Source: Corynebacterium kroppenstedtii (GTDB taxonomy: Bacteria > Actinomycetota > Actinomycetes > Mycobacteriales > Mycobacteriaceae). Taken from it: a stretch of 64,000 nt of DNA. The position numbers and the translations under genes were made by a program. The notes beneath the pieces are model-generated. The model ran no database searches. It saw only the letters and a program-made list of their open reading frames with translations, and was not told the DNA's origin. Positions within the stretch are counted from its first letter, which is position 1, and each line of letters begins with the position of its first letter. Where the stretch lies: contig NZ_CP069792.1 in the NCBI RefSeq assembly GCF_016894245.1, positions 248,001-312,000 on the forward strand. Direction: 5' to 3'. Shown piece after piece: positions 17,356 through 27,083 of the stretch.

Positions 17356-17389
17356 GGGATAGAGTGACGCGGTGCTTTCGGGGGGAAAC

Positions 17390-20300
17390 ATGCGTAATCG
17401 AAAAAATCTTGTTCTTGGCGCGCCGGATGTGCATGCTGGGGGTGGCGCGTGGATTGGGCACGCTGTTTCTAATCCGTTTGCTGTTCCCCTGTCGGCGAGG
17501 GAGCCGATTCGTCGACTACCTGGTGTTGGGCTTACCCCGGCCGGCTATGTGTCAGCCGATGGTGTCAAGGTAGATACGTCGCTGGCCTCAGAGGAGACGA
17601 AATCCTGGTCGGGGCTATCGATGAATACTGTCTCGTCGCCGGATGGCGTTACGTTGTCAGTATCTTTCATGGAGCTGGGCAATTCCGCAGTGATGAGACT
17701 CACGCACGCCGATGGGGCAGTCAAAGAGCTATTCGATTCGTCTCGTGTTCGTGTTGAAGAGCGTCTCGATGAGCCCCTTCCTTATCGTTGTTTAAACTTC
17801 GATCTCCTGTCAGCAGATGGGCAGCGTACTCGACTGTTCGTTCCCCGCGCGGTGGTCACCGATATTGATTCGCAATCGTTTAACCGCTCTGAGTTAGCCG
17901 CCTGCGTGCTCACCCTGTCATGTACGCCGGATAGTAACGGCGTGTGTTTATACAGGTTGGTGGATCGCCAACCTCAGAAGCCAACTCCACGTGACCATGA
18001 TGGACCAGATTTTGCCTTCGTTGGGCACGTGCGCGAGTGGGTCGAATACATCACTGGTGACGGACGACTTGCCAATCTTGGAGCTATCCGGGCGTCACTG
18101 TCCACGGCGCTCAGTATTATTTCCCGCATTTCTGAGCGGTCATTGGTCGATACCATCGATCAGCTGATTAATCGTGTCGAGCACACGGTCGCGGATATGA
18201 CCGACTCTGAGCTTCTCCGGCTTATTGCTGATTGGGCTCCGCGGGATCTGATTACGGGTGCGAACCTGGATAATTTCAGGGCCGCGTTCGATAATGCCAT
18301 GTCGTGGCTGCGGAGACGCACAAAGTCTATTGCCCATGCGGTGAAGAAGATTGCGACTCTCTGGTCGACTGTGGGCATCGGTGGGCTCATCGCAGGTTTG
18401 TCGAACGGTGATGTACAAAGGGCGATCGGTGACTTCATAGCGACTATTGGAGCCAATTGGCAAGAGTGGCTCACGGCTGTGATGGATGGCGATGTTGACC
18501 ACATTATTGATAATGCGATTGCGTCTGTGAACGTCCCTGCTCTCGGTGATGCGCTGGCGAATCTTGCGGAGTCTGTGGGCCTGGGCCAGTGGTCGGGCCC
18601 GATCCGGGCGTGGGCCGGGTGGCTTGGCCAAGCGTCGGCAGGGTGGGGCACGGTGGTCGGAGACTGGCTGCGTAGTTTTCTCAACAATCAGAGTGTCTCT
18701 GATTTAAACCAGTGGTTGGGTGATGCGTTTCATCGGTGGAATGAGATCGCGGGCGATTTTGTTAATCGCATGGCATCAGGTGAATTATTGGTGGATTTGG
18801 CGCGTACCGGCGGTGATTTGTATCGGGCTGCCCAAAAACTGTGGGATAGCGCTGCCAGTATTGTCCGCGAGAATTGGGGGGCGTTTAACCCCGCTAATCT
18901 GGTTAAGGCGTATAACGCGTTCGTCGGCGCTTTTGATGCAGCACAGTACGGTGATATTGCTAACCGTTTTCTTACTGACTGGGCTAATCCTCCGGCGTTA
19001 TCGAATGACTGGGCTTTATTGTCAGCTGCTCTAGCCGGTGACTTTACTCGCGGATCGGTGGCTGCTCTTGATGCGTTAAATCTCGCCCAGGTGTGGCCAC
19101 AGCTGACGGCGGCCTGGGATCAGTTTTTACAGGGGGCCAACGCGGCGCTATCTGAATTGACCGCGCAAGATTGGTTGCTGGCGTCAATCATGTTGCTCGG
19201 CCCGCTTATCACGCTGGCAGCTGGTTTTGCGTTAACGATCGCGTTGTTTGTCTTTGGGCAGCCACTTTTTGCCATACCTGTGGGATTGTCAACGCTGGGC
19301 CTGGTTATCGGCATGTGGCTTGTTGTTACCCAGTTTGTCGGTTTCAGCCTCGGCGGGGCGTTGTTGCCGTGGGCAGCGGATCTGATCGTGATTTCCCTCT
19401 TGACGGGCCATCCGTTGGCGGCGTTGTTCATTTTTTGGTCTGTGCTTAACGGGGCACGGTTTATTATTTTGGATTTTCCGTTGCTGGTGATTGCGGGGGC
19501 AGCACCGGTCACGATTAAGGCTGCTGTCCTGTTTTTAGCGTCTGCCTGGATTATCGCGCATTTAGCGGCGTTGGCAGCGGTGACGTTGCTGGTGGTCGTT
19601 AAAGCCCGTGTGTTCTTGCGGCTGACTCAACCATTTCGAATGACTGGCCTGGAGCGGGCCGTGATTGCGGCGACGGTTGCTGTGATCACGTTTGTGATTG
19701 TGGCGTTGTTTTCGTCCACAGTGTTGGGGCTTATTGTTCTTCTTGCTGCACGGAACTTAACGATCACTGGGCGATCTGCTCTGATTAACATTCTTCGAGC
19801 TGTCGCTATTGGTGGCGTTGTGCTCCCTGTTGTTGCGGCGGGGGTCATGCTGTCGCTAGTGCGTTTGCTGCGTTTTCAGCTGGCGATGATTCCTCCTGTG
19901 TCTATTGCGCTGGTCATTGTTCTTCCTCTTGCCCAGGCTCTGTTTTTCCATCGGCGTATAACGCGACTTCTCACAGCCTCAGAATTGGGAGGATTGGGGA
20001 GTGTCCTAGTGCCCCTGTTGAATTTTATTGTCTCGGTTTTCGGTTTAGCTGCAACCACTGTGCGGGCACTTATCCCCGCTCTTTTCTCTGGTACGACCGC
20101 CCTTATCACAGGCTTGGCGGCTATTCCTGCATCAATTGCATTCTATGCGTCGTCGGTGACGTGGGTGCTCTCCCAAATTGCATCGTTTACTCTATTGAGG
20201 CGGGATATTAGGCCAGTTGTGCTTGTTATTGGCAGCGTGATGGCTCTATCGGCTCTCGCTGCGGCGGCGGGGCTGGTTGCTTCTGCCCCACTGTTGGCCC

Positions 20301-22450
20301 CACCACTGACGGTGATCGTCGTTGGTGGAGCTGTTGCTCTGGGTGTCGTCGGCGCTGTTATTGCTTGTTTTACGGCAGGACAGTTGTCTTTGTTCGTGAC
20401 AGGTCTCCGTGGAGCGGCACAGCTACTACTGCGACTGGTGGTGGCATCCACCGTGGTCTCCGGCCTGTTTTTCATGTCGTCTGGGGTACTAGCAGGAATA
20501 GGACCGTTTATCTCGGCCCTGATTCTACGAGGTGTACGTGTCGCACGCTCGGCGGTATCAGTGGGGCTAATCCCTATCGTCGCTAAGATGTACCGCTTGG
20601 CTGCCCCACTTCGGTGGATTATCGATGCCAGCATTGCAGCCGCCGGGGCGGTGGTGTTTGGACTTGGGGAACTGGGTGCTCCGCTTCTTCATTGGCCCTT
20701 CCGTGGCCCGACCTACCGGTTCTGGGTTCCGCTTATTCTGGGTTTTTGGCTGGTGGTATGGAATTATCTGGCCACCGGCTACTACGCTCTATGGCTGACT
20801 TACCTAATAGCGTTGTTCTTGTCAGCATATGGCGGGTGGGTGGCCTGGCTTATAATGGGTGGAGTCACTACCCCTGCTTCCGCCCCTCAATACGCGTGGG
20901 CCACAAACTTCACGATCGCGTGGGGGTGGACCTTAGTTATTTGTCTTGTTGGGGCGGCACTGCTGATTCCGGGCCGCTGGTACCGGTATATCGTCACTGC
21001 CTTAGCGATCCCCTGGCTATTGCTCGACGCGGTTGGCCTAGACACTGTCACAACTATCGCCTCCGCCCTTGCCGGCCTCATCATGGCGCTACGAACGGCT
21101 ACTGGTTTTCTCTTCACTCCCCTCCGGGCTGTTCTTGCTGGAATTGCCGCCGCTAGCCTCGTTGCCGGGGCTCGCCTGCTGGGGTGGGGAGTTGTCATTC
21201 TCGCCGCCGATCTCTTCACTCCTATAGCTATTGCTTTAGGCGTGAATCACCGGTTCCTCATGGCCGCCATCATCACGTTGGCCTGGATCGGCATCCAGCT
21301 AGCCACACTCCCCAGGTTTATTGTCGCAGCAGCTCTGTCAGCAATAACCGGGATCAGCGGTGCCTTTATCACCGGTCGAGTCTTGCGCATACTCGCTGCC
21401 GACATGGCCGCACTCACTGGAGCGATCCCCTGGCTGCGGTCACAGAAACTCGCCCAAATGGGTGTTGTTTCCCTCGCTGTTATCCCGGTCGTCCTATTTA
21501 TCGGCATCCCGCTTACGATGGTGACTCGGCGACTAACGGCACCTGTGCGTGTACTTATTGCTATTGCTTTCACCGCAACAGTGGCCACCTTCGCTGTGGC
21601 CGCCGCCACGATTGTGCCTGGAGTCGGAGGGGCGCTCACAGCCGCTGTTGCCCTAGCCATTTTCGTCACGGTCCTTGCCCAACACCCAAGAGTTCTTCTC
21701 TCCCCGCTGGCGGGGCTTATCGCATTATCCGCAGGTCTAGCAGTCGTGGCCGCCGTACTAATTTATTTCTCTGGCCAGCCAATTCGAGCGGCCCGCCGTG
21801 TGACGATCGCGCTGCGGGCACTCATCACCCTACTAGGTGCGCCGATTGTGATGTGGGGGCTGCTGATTGTCGCTGCAGCCGGGGTGATCATTGCAGTCAC
21901 GTCTCTTATCAGCACAGGGCGCGTGGTGGATGTGCTGGTGTCTTTAGCGGTGTTGTCTGTTGTCGTGGCCGTAATGGGGCTAGTCGTTGTCACACTGCTT
22001 TTGACGGTTTTTAACCGTGCCAGTGGCCTGACTATTGCGGGAATAGTTACCGTGACAGTGCTGACGGTGGTGGGGCTTATTATCGTGTTCAGCCTAATCC
22101 CACTGTATGTTCGAATAGTGAACACTATATCGTTCCCACTGGTTGGCATCCCAGTGGACATCTTCAATATTCTGACCCGGAATTCCCTGCTGGGAAGAAT
22201 CTCGCGCCTGTGGGTTCTGGTTCATGTGCTGGCTATCGGTACAATATCTCTCGGTCTTGCGGCCTTGGTCGTGGTGTTGGGCATCGCCGGAACGATCACA
22301 GGGTTCGCTTCCACGGCTGGTATCGCCACGGTCATCGTGCTGGTCTACCTCTACGTTTTTATCCCCATCGTCGCTGTCATTATTATCGCGGCGGCATCCG
22401 CCGCGGTTGCGTATGGATGGTGGTGGTGGGTGACCTTTGGTCCTAAGTAA
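17390..22450 (+). CDS. Giant tail-tube-domain/polytopic membrane fusion protein (extra gene 3)
   Basis: 1686 residues from ATG 17390 with GGGGGGAA upstream. Residues 1 to about 205 are a second tail-tube domain, paralogous to the major tail protein (NLVLGAPDVHAGGGAWIGH, TPAGYVSADGV, RTRLFVPRAVV). Residues about 210-590 are soluble and helical, rich in Trp (for example VGDWLRSFLNN). From about residue 594 to the end there are roughly 30 or more hydrophobic segments of 17-25 residues, separated by short turns, many with one or two Arg. The last residues include four consecutive Trp. No enzyme or transporter motif is seen. The frame is intact over 5 kb with phage-like codon use. I know no described family with this architecture; a virion-borne or envelope-inserted role is inference. 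Confidence 0.85.
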   Translation: MRNRKNLVLGAPDVHAGGGAWIGHAVSNPFAVPLSAREPIRRLPGVGLTPAGYVSADGVKVDTSLASEETKSWSGLSMNTVSSPDGVTLSVSFMELGNSAVMRLTHADGAVKELFDSSRVRVEERLDEPLPYRCLNFDLLSADGQRTRLFVPRAVVTDIDSQSFNRSELAACVLTLSCTPDSNGVCLYRLVDRQPQKPTPRDHDGPDFAFVGHVREWVEYITGDGRLANLGAIRASLSTALSIISRISERSLVDTIDQLINRVEHTVADMTDSELLRLIADWAPRDLITGANLDNFRAAFDNAMSWLRRRTKSIAHAVKKIATLWSTVGIGGLIAGLSNGDVQRAIGDFIATIGANWQEWLTAVMDGDVDHIIDNAIASVNVPALGDALANLAESVGLGQWSGPIRAWAGWLGQASAGWGTVVGDWLRSFLNNQSVSDLNQWLGDAFHRWNEIAGDFVNRMASGELLVDLARTGGDLYRAAQKLWDSAASIVRENWGAFNPANLVKAYNAFVGAFDAAQYGDIANRFLTDWANPPALSNDWALLSAALAGDFTRGSVAALDALNLAQVWPQLTAAWDQFLQGANAALSELTAQDWLLASIMLLGPLITLAAGFALTIALFVFGQPLFAIPVGLSTLGLVIGMWLVVTQFVGFSLGGALLPWAADLIVISLLTGHPLAALFIFWSVLNGARFIILDFPLLVIAGAAPVTIKAAVLFLASAWIIAHLAALAAVTLLVVVKARVFLRLTQPFRMTGLERAVIAATVAVITFVIVALFSSTVLGLIVLLAARNLTITGRSALINILRAVAIGGVVLPVVAAGVMLSLVRLLRFQLAMIPPVSIALVIVLPLAQALFFHRRITRLLTASELGGLGSVLVPLLNFIVSVFGLAATTVRALIPALFSGTTALITGLAAIPASIAFYASSVTWVLSQIASFTLLRRDIRPVVLVIGSVMALSALAAAAGLVASAPLLAPPLTVIVVGGAVALGVVGAVIACFTAGQLSLFVTGLRGAAQLLLRLVVASTVVSGLFFMSSGVLAGIGPFISALILRGVRVARSAVSVGLIPIVAKMYRLAAPLRWIIDASIAAAGAVVFGLGELGAPLLHWPFRGPTYRFWVPLILGFWLVVWNYLATGYYALWLTYLIALFLSAYGGWVAWLIMGGVTTPASAPQYAWATNFTIAWGWTLVICLVGAALLIPGRWYRYIVTALAIPWLLLDAVGLDTVTTIASALAGLIMALRTATGFLFTPLRAVLAGIAAASLVAGARLLGWGVVILAADLFTPIAIALGVNHRFLMAAIITLAWIGIQLATLPRFIVAAALSAITGISGAFITGRVLRILAADMAALTGAIPWLRSQKLAQMGVVSLAVIPVVLFIGIPLTMVTRRLTAPVRVLIAIAFTATVATFAVAAATIVPGVGGALTAAVALAIFVTVLAQHPRVLLSPLAGLIALSAGLAVVAAVLIYFSGQPIRAARRVTIALRALITLLGAPIVMWGLLIVAAAGVIIAVTSLISTGRVVDVLVSLAVLSVVVAVMGLVVVTLLLTVFNRASGLTIAGIVTVTVLTVVGLIIVFSLIPLYVRIVNTISFPLVGIPVDIFNILTRNSLLGRISRLWVLVHVLAIGTISLGLAALVVVLGIAGTITGFASTAGIATVIVLVYLYVFIPIVAVIIIAAASAAVAYGWWWWVTFGPK

Positions 22451-22473
22451 TCGAACATAAGTACTGCTATGAT
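22448..22473 (+). promoter_or_regulatory. Candidate late promoter/operator before the chaperone genes
   Basis: The 11-mer TAATCGAACAT (22448-22458) is identical to the one at 6335-6345, and is followed by TATGAT (22468-22473) about 100 bp before the chaperone ATG. The 120-bp gap also holds a small hairpin (TACCT/AGGTA). A shared late-gene regulator would explain the exact repeat. Confidence 0.4.
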
Positions 22474-22570
22474 GTCAGTAGACCTAATGGCGTTTCATCA
22501 GGAAACTACCTGTATCTGCCTGTTAGGTAAAAGATAGAACTCGCATTCGACATAGGGGGGAAGGTCGCAT

Positions 22571-22864
22571 ATGGCCGCCAAGAAGACAACGAAAAAGTCA
22601 GACCAGGCTCACGATGACTGGTTTGATTACACCACCCACAGCGGAGAATCGATCAGCCTGCCACCCATCGGCTCGGTCATTACCGCTGGGGATCGTCGCC
22701 GGGCGAAACGCGATGGTGTGGACGATGAAGAGTTTTCATGGATCATGCTGGAACGGGCAGCTGACAAGGCTGCCGAGGGAACTCTGGACATTATTGACGC
22801 CATGCAGATGGACGAATTCAACACGTTCATGAAAGCGTGGAGCGACGGGGGCGACAAAAGCTAG
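22571..22864 (+). CDS. Tail assembly chaperone (gpG-like, short form)
   Basis: 97 residues. Lys-rich start, then HSGESISLPPIGSVITAGD, an acidic helix region (DDEEFSWIMLERAADKAA) and a C-terminal helix. It is the expected small acidic protein directly before the tape measure. The following frame continues without its own RBS, as in gpG/gpGT pairs made by programmed frameshifting. Confidence 0.8.
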   Translation: MAAKKTTKKSDQAHDDWFDYTTHSGESISLPPIGSVITAGDRRRAKRDGVDDEEFSWIMLERAADKAAEGTLDIIDAMQMDEFNTFMKAWSDGGDKS

Positions 22865-23285
22865 CCTGTCGGAGATTATCTCTCTTATCGACGCTGTCGA
22901 TCGGGATCCGCACTTTTCGATGGCTGTTGAAAGGGAATTGATCGAAGTCGGCGTGCGATGGCGGTGGGTCAACGACGGTAGTGACCGAGTGTCTTGGGAC
23001 GATGTGATCGCTTTGATCGCTACTGCGGGCCCCGATTCGGCTATCGTGCGTGATGCTCGCAAGGATGAGTGGGAGTGGGATTTAACCAACCAGTTACTCG
23101 CGCATATTGCTGATCAACAGGCGATGAGCGCCTGGGATGGTAAGGGTGCACGGCCGAAACCGATTCCTCGACCTGGGGTGGATGGTAAGGAAATGGAGAC
23201 GGCTGGTGTGAAACCGGAGGGCTTGTCGAAAGCTGAGATGGACGAGTGGCTGGGCGATGATTGGTCTGGCGTTAACGGGGGCTAA
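22848..23285 (+). CDS. Tail assembly chaperone, frameshifted extension (gpT-like)
   Basis: The +1 frame is open from 22833 to 23285 and reads LSEIISLIDAVDRDPHFS then WRWVNDGSDRVSWDDVIALI, the usual second half of a tail chaperone. The first ATG (22920) has no RBS. The two frames can join by a +1 slip at GGG-GGC (22847-22852) or AAA-AGC (22856-22861) just before the TAG of the short form. The fusion would be about 238 residues. The exact slip site is inference. Confidence 0.7.
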   Translation, partial: GATKASLSEIISLIDAVDRDPHFSMAVERELIEVGVRWRWVNDGSDRVSWDDVIALIATAGPDSAIVRDARKDEWEWDLTNQLLAHIADQQAMSAWDGKGARPKPIPRPGVDGKEMETAGVKPEGLSKAEMDEWLGDDWSGVNGG

Positions 23286-23287
23286 AA

Positions 23288-26200
23288 ATGGCGGCGAACT
23301 TTGATGTTGGCACCGGATGGGTGAGCATTGTCCCCAAGATGGGCGATTTCTCCCAGGTTCGTAAACAATTGGATAAGGCAATAGTTGCTCCGTCCCAATC
23401 GTGGGGCGAGCAGATGGGTAACAAGATCACCTCTGGCTTGAAGAAGACGGTGAAAGTCGGGGCGATTGCTGTTACCGCTGCCGCCGGTGTGAGTGCTGGT
23501 AAAGCATTCTCTGATGGGTTCAACCGTTTAGCGTCGACTGATCGGGCCGAGAAAGCTCTTGAGGGTTTGGGCTATAAGGGTAATGAGATTACCCAGATCA
23601 TGGGAAACGTTAATAAGTCTATTGAGGGCACGTCGTTTCTCATGGGTGATACTGCTCAGGTTGCGTCGGTGATGTTGGGCTCGGGTATTAAACCGGGCCA
23701 GGAGCTTCAAGACACGCTGAGTCATGTTGCTGATGCTGCCGCGCATTCGAATACGTCGATTAGTGAGATGGGGTCGATCTGGTCGAAGGTTGCTGCTCGT
23801 GGGCATGTCGACGGTGAGGTGATGGCCCAGCTCATGGACCGTGGTATCGGTCTGCAGGATCAGCTCGCCAAGCAGATGGGCGTGTCCAAAGATGCGGTGG
23901 CGGATATGGTCAGCTCTGGGAAGGTGTCGTTTGCTGATTTCTCCCAGGCTATGGATTCCATGTTCCATGGGGCGGCACAGAAGCAGCGCGAAACGTTCCA
24001 GGGGTCTATGGAATATATGAAGGCTATGGCCTCCCACGTCACCGCTGAGATCATTCAACCGTTATATAACGGGATGATCCCGGTGTTTAACGCCATTTCT
24101 GATGGTTTCGCGGGTCTTGAAGGCAAGCTTGGCCCGATTGCGCAGCAGATTAGTAATGCGATAGCCCCGGTCTTTGAGCATTTGGCTAACGATGTTATCC
24201 CCGCAGTGTTTTCCGCAATAGATAGTATCAATGTTGATACTGCCATGGGGGCTTTTGGGCCGCTCAAGGAGGGGCTAGCCCAAATGGGCCCCTTGTTAGA
24301 GCAGCTTGCTCAGGCCGCTATCCGTGTGGTGGCCGCCTTGGCCCCGGCGATTCCACCACTGGCAGCTGCACTCGTGGCCATTGTGAATGGGACACTGCCT
24401 GCGCTAACCGCACTATTGAATGCGCTGGTCCCGATCATTACTTCGGTGATTGTTCCCGCGATTACCGCGTTAAGTAACGAGTTGGCTAAACACCCACAGT
24501 TAGCGGCGGCGGCTGCTAACGGTTTTATGCTCTGGGCTGAAGCATTCGTCCCATTGAATAGGGGTTTTAAGGCTGTTAAGGCGGGGGCCGGCATTATGGA
24601 AGCGTTCGGGCCCCGCATAGGAATAGTTGTGAAGTCCCTGTTCAATATCGGAAATGCGCTCAAGAGCGTTATCGGTGTCGGGCGCATCATTTTTACTGGC
24701 CTGAGGACACTGCCTGCGCTGATGAGCGCGATTTTCAGCACTAACCCTGTTGGTGTCATCATGACCGCCATCGGGCTTCTCATCACCGGCATCACCTTGT
24801 TTTTGACGAAAACTCAAGCTGGTCAAGCGATCTTGGCGTCAGTGGGTAGCGCTTTGCAAGCCTTCTGGGAATGGCTGCAGCCAGTCTTTGAGCCAATCGG
24901 CACGTGGTTGTCGACAGCATGGTCGGCTATTTCCTCGTTCTTCTCTCAGGCTGCGAGCGTGATCGGCACTATCGTGCCGTATGTTGTGTCGGTGCTTCTA
25001 ACGCCGATAATGATTCAGGTGGAAATAGCGAAGGCCGCTATTCTTCTGGCGTTCAACTTGATTAAAGCCGGATGGGATTTGCTGGTCACCGGAATGGTCG
25101 CATTGTGGGAGTCGGTTTTGCACCCCATGTGGGACTTCATGGGCATGGTTGTGAGCACCCTGTGGTCGGCGGTACTCCAACCAATTTTCTCTCTGATCGG
25201 TGCGGCGTGGAACATGCTACTCAGCGGCATGGCGGCTGTCTGGAATGGTGTTTTACAGCCTGCCTGGAACCTTATGGGGACGGTGCTACAGGGCCTGTGG
25301 AATGGTATCTTGCAGCCAATATTCACCGCGATTGGTGCCGTCTGGTCTGCTGTCGTCAATGGGATTAAAGCAGTCATTGATAATGTTTTGATTCCCGCCT
25401 GGCGCGGAATGTCCGATTTTATCTCGATGATTGTGGATAGGTTTGTGAAACCGGCGTTCGACAGGATGAGCGACGGGGTTCGGACTGTTCAGCATTGGTT
25501 CGAGGTTGCGGCTGATGGTATCAAGCATGCGTGGACGTCGGTGTGGGACACTATTCGTGATATTGCAAAGAAGATTGCTGGTGTTGCCTACAATAACGCG
25601 ATTCTGCCTGCCTGGAATGCGATTGCGAATGTTACGGGTGTGCAGAAACTCGATCGTGTGAATTTCGCTACGGGTGGTGTGATGCCCGGCTATACGCCTG
25701 GCCGTGATGTGCATACGTTCTTCTCCCCCACCGCCGGGATACTCAACCTGTCTGGCGGTGAGGCGGTGATGCGGCCGGAGTGGACTCGTGCTGTGGGCGG
25801 GCCTGCTGCTGTGGCGCGGATGAATGCGATGGCGCGGTCTGGTCGTGGTAGTGGCTTATCGGTGGGGTTTGCTGATGGTGGTGTTATTGGTGGTATTAAG
25901 CATGCTGCGGGTAAGGCCTGGGAGGTCACCGATGATGTGTTGGATAAGGCGATGGAGCTTGGTAGTGATTTCGCTAATGCGGCTAAGCGGTTGTTCTTCG
26001 GCAAGATTGATGCGGTGAAGGGCCGTCTGGGTATTGGTCGTGGTACTAGCTTGGCTAAGTCGGTGGCGCCGGCATATCTGACTAAGGGTGCTGATAATGC
26101 GTGGAATTGGCTAAAGGAAAAGGTCTCAGAGGTTGCTAAGAAAGTGAAAGAGAGGTTGAGCGTCGGCGGCAACGTTGAGATGTATCGCGGGCTTGTCGAG

Positions 26201-27058
26201 CGGCTTCTTCGTGAAAAAGGGCAGCCTGTTTCCCTTGTTAATAGTGTTTTGCGCCGTATGCAGCAAGAGTCTGGTGGTAATCCGCACGCGATCAATAATT
26301 GGGATTCGAATGCGGCTAAGGGGACGCCGTCGAAGGGTCTTATGCAGACTATTGATCCAACATTCCAGTCGTATAAAGACCCTGGATATGACGATATTTG
26401 GGATCCGGAATCCAATATTCGCGCATCGATGAACTATGCGCTGGCCACGTATGGTTCGCTGTCGGCGGCATATGATCGTGCCGGCGGCTACAAGCTTGGT
26501 GGTGTTCTTCCAGCGTTTCTGCGTGATTCAGGTGGTGTTCTTCCCAATAATTCTATTGCTGTGAACACATCTGGCGGTAGTGAGTGGGTTTTGTCTTCCC
26601 AGCAGATGCACGATTTTGCTCAAGGTATGACTGAGGCTTGTCAGCATATGGATGAGACTGCTCACGCGTTTGCGGATGGTGTCGAGGCGTGGCTGAACGG
26701 TGAGGAAGACCGCATTGGGGCGCCGATTGAATGGGGCGCGCAATTCCTCGGAGACATTCTCTCCGATGTGACCGACGATCTTGGCTTACCCTGGGGGATT
26801 GACGGTACAAAGGCACCCGACATCCTTGATAACCAAGGACGGGTCAAAGTCGCTGTCGCGGGTCCTGCCGATGATCCTGGCCGAAGCGTGCTCCCGCCCG
26901 TGGAGGTGCACGTCAATATGAACGGGGACAACATGACTGTGTCATCGGATGATGTGCGGCGTGGGGTCAATCAGGCTTTGGCTGATTATCAGCGCAGGAT
27001 TGAGGCTTTAGAGCGGGGCGTGCAGATCAATACGTTTACAACGCCAATGGTGGTGTAA
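23288..27058 (+). CDS. Tape measure protein with lytic transglycosylase domain
   Basis: 1256 residues. The N-terminal part (KMGDFSQVRKQLDKAIV) and residues 60-270 are the helical minor-tail region. The middle has long hydrophobic segments and Trp-rich pseudo-repeats of the type LWNGILQPIFTAIGAVW, repeated about four times at residues 600-700. Near residues 960-1065 is an SLT domain: VLRRMQQESGGNP with the catalytic Glu, then SKGLMQTIDPTFQSY and a YGSLSAAYDRAGGYK end. The C-terminus is GGSEWVLS, then helical. It sets tail length and digests peptidoglycan on entry. It is the longest tail gene apart from the giant protein. Confidence 0.93.
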   Translation: MAANFDVGTGWVSIVPKMGDFSQVRKQLDKAIVAPSQSWGEQMGNKITSGLKKTVKVGAIAVTAAAGVSAGKAFSDGFNRLASTDRAEKALEGLGYKGNEITQIMGNVNKSIEGTSFLMGDTAQVASVMLGSGIKPGQELQDTLSHVADAAAHSNTSISEMGSIWSKVAARGHVDGEVMAQLMDRGIGLQDQLAKQMGVSKDAVADMVSSGKVSFADFSQAMDSMFHGAAQKQRETFQGSMEYMKAMASHVTAEIIQPLYNGMIPVFNAISDGFAGLEGKLGPIAQQISNAIAPVFEHLANDVIPAVFSAIDSINVDTAMGAFGPLKEGLAQMGPLLEQLAQAAIRVVAALAPAIPPLAAALVAIVNGTLPALTALLNALVPIITSVIVPAITALSNELAKHPQLAAAAANGFMLWAEAFVPLNRGFKAVKAGAGIMEAFGPRIGIVVKSLFNIGNALKSVIGVGRIIFTGLRTLPALMSAIFSTNPVGVIMTAIGLLITGITLFLTKTQAGQAILASVGSALQAFWEWLQPVFEPIGTWLSTAWSAISSFFSQAASVIGTIVPYVVSVLLTPIMIQVEIAKAAILLAFNLIKAGWDLLVTGMVALWESVLHPMWDFMGMVVSTLWSAVLQPIFSLIGAAWNMLLSGMAAVWNGVLQPAWNLMGTVLQGLWNGILQPIFTAIGAVWSAVVNGIKAVIDNVLIPAWRGMSDFISMIVDRFVKPAFDRMSDGVRTVQHWFEVAADGIKHAWTSVWDTIRDIAKKIAGVAYNNAILPAWNAIANVTGVQKLDRVNFATGGVMPGYTPGRDVHTFFSPTAGILNLSGGEAVMRPEWTRAVGGPAAVARMNAMARSGRGSGLSVGFADGGVIGGIKHAAGKAWEVTDDVLDKAMELGSDFANAAKRLFFGKIDAVKGRLGIGRGTSLAKSVAPAYLTKGADNAWNWLKEKVSEVAKKVKERLSVGGNVEMYRGLVERLLREKGQPVSLVNSVLRRMQQESGGNPHAINNWDSNAAKGTPSKGLMQTIDPTFQSYKDPGYDDIWDPESNIRASMNYALATYGSLSAAYDRAGGYKLGGVLPAFLRDSGGVLPNNSIAVNTSGGSEWVLSSQQMHDFAQGMTEACQHMDETAHAFADGVEAWLNGEEDRIGAPIEWGAQFLGDILSDVTDDLGLPWGIDGTKAPDILDNQGRVKVAVAGPADDPGRSVLPPVEVHVNMNGDNMTVSSDDVRRGVNQALADYQRRIEALERGVQINTFTTPMVV

Positions 27059-27083
27059 CACCAATTATCCAGGGGGGCTGCTG

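Noticed and set aside
19120..22167. Several long - strand frames opposite the giant gene (for example 20143-20634 and 21247-21669)
   Set aside because: They mirror a strongly biased hydrophobic + frame, lack RBSs and have Thr/Ala/Arg-rich shadow composition.
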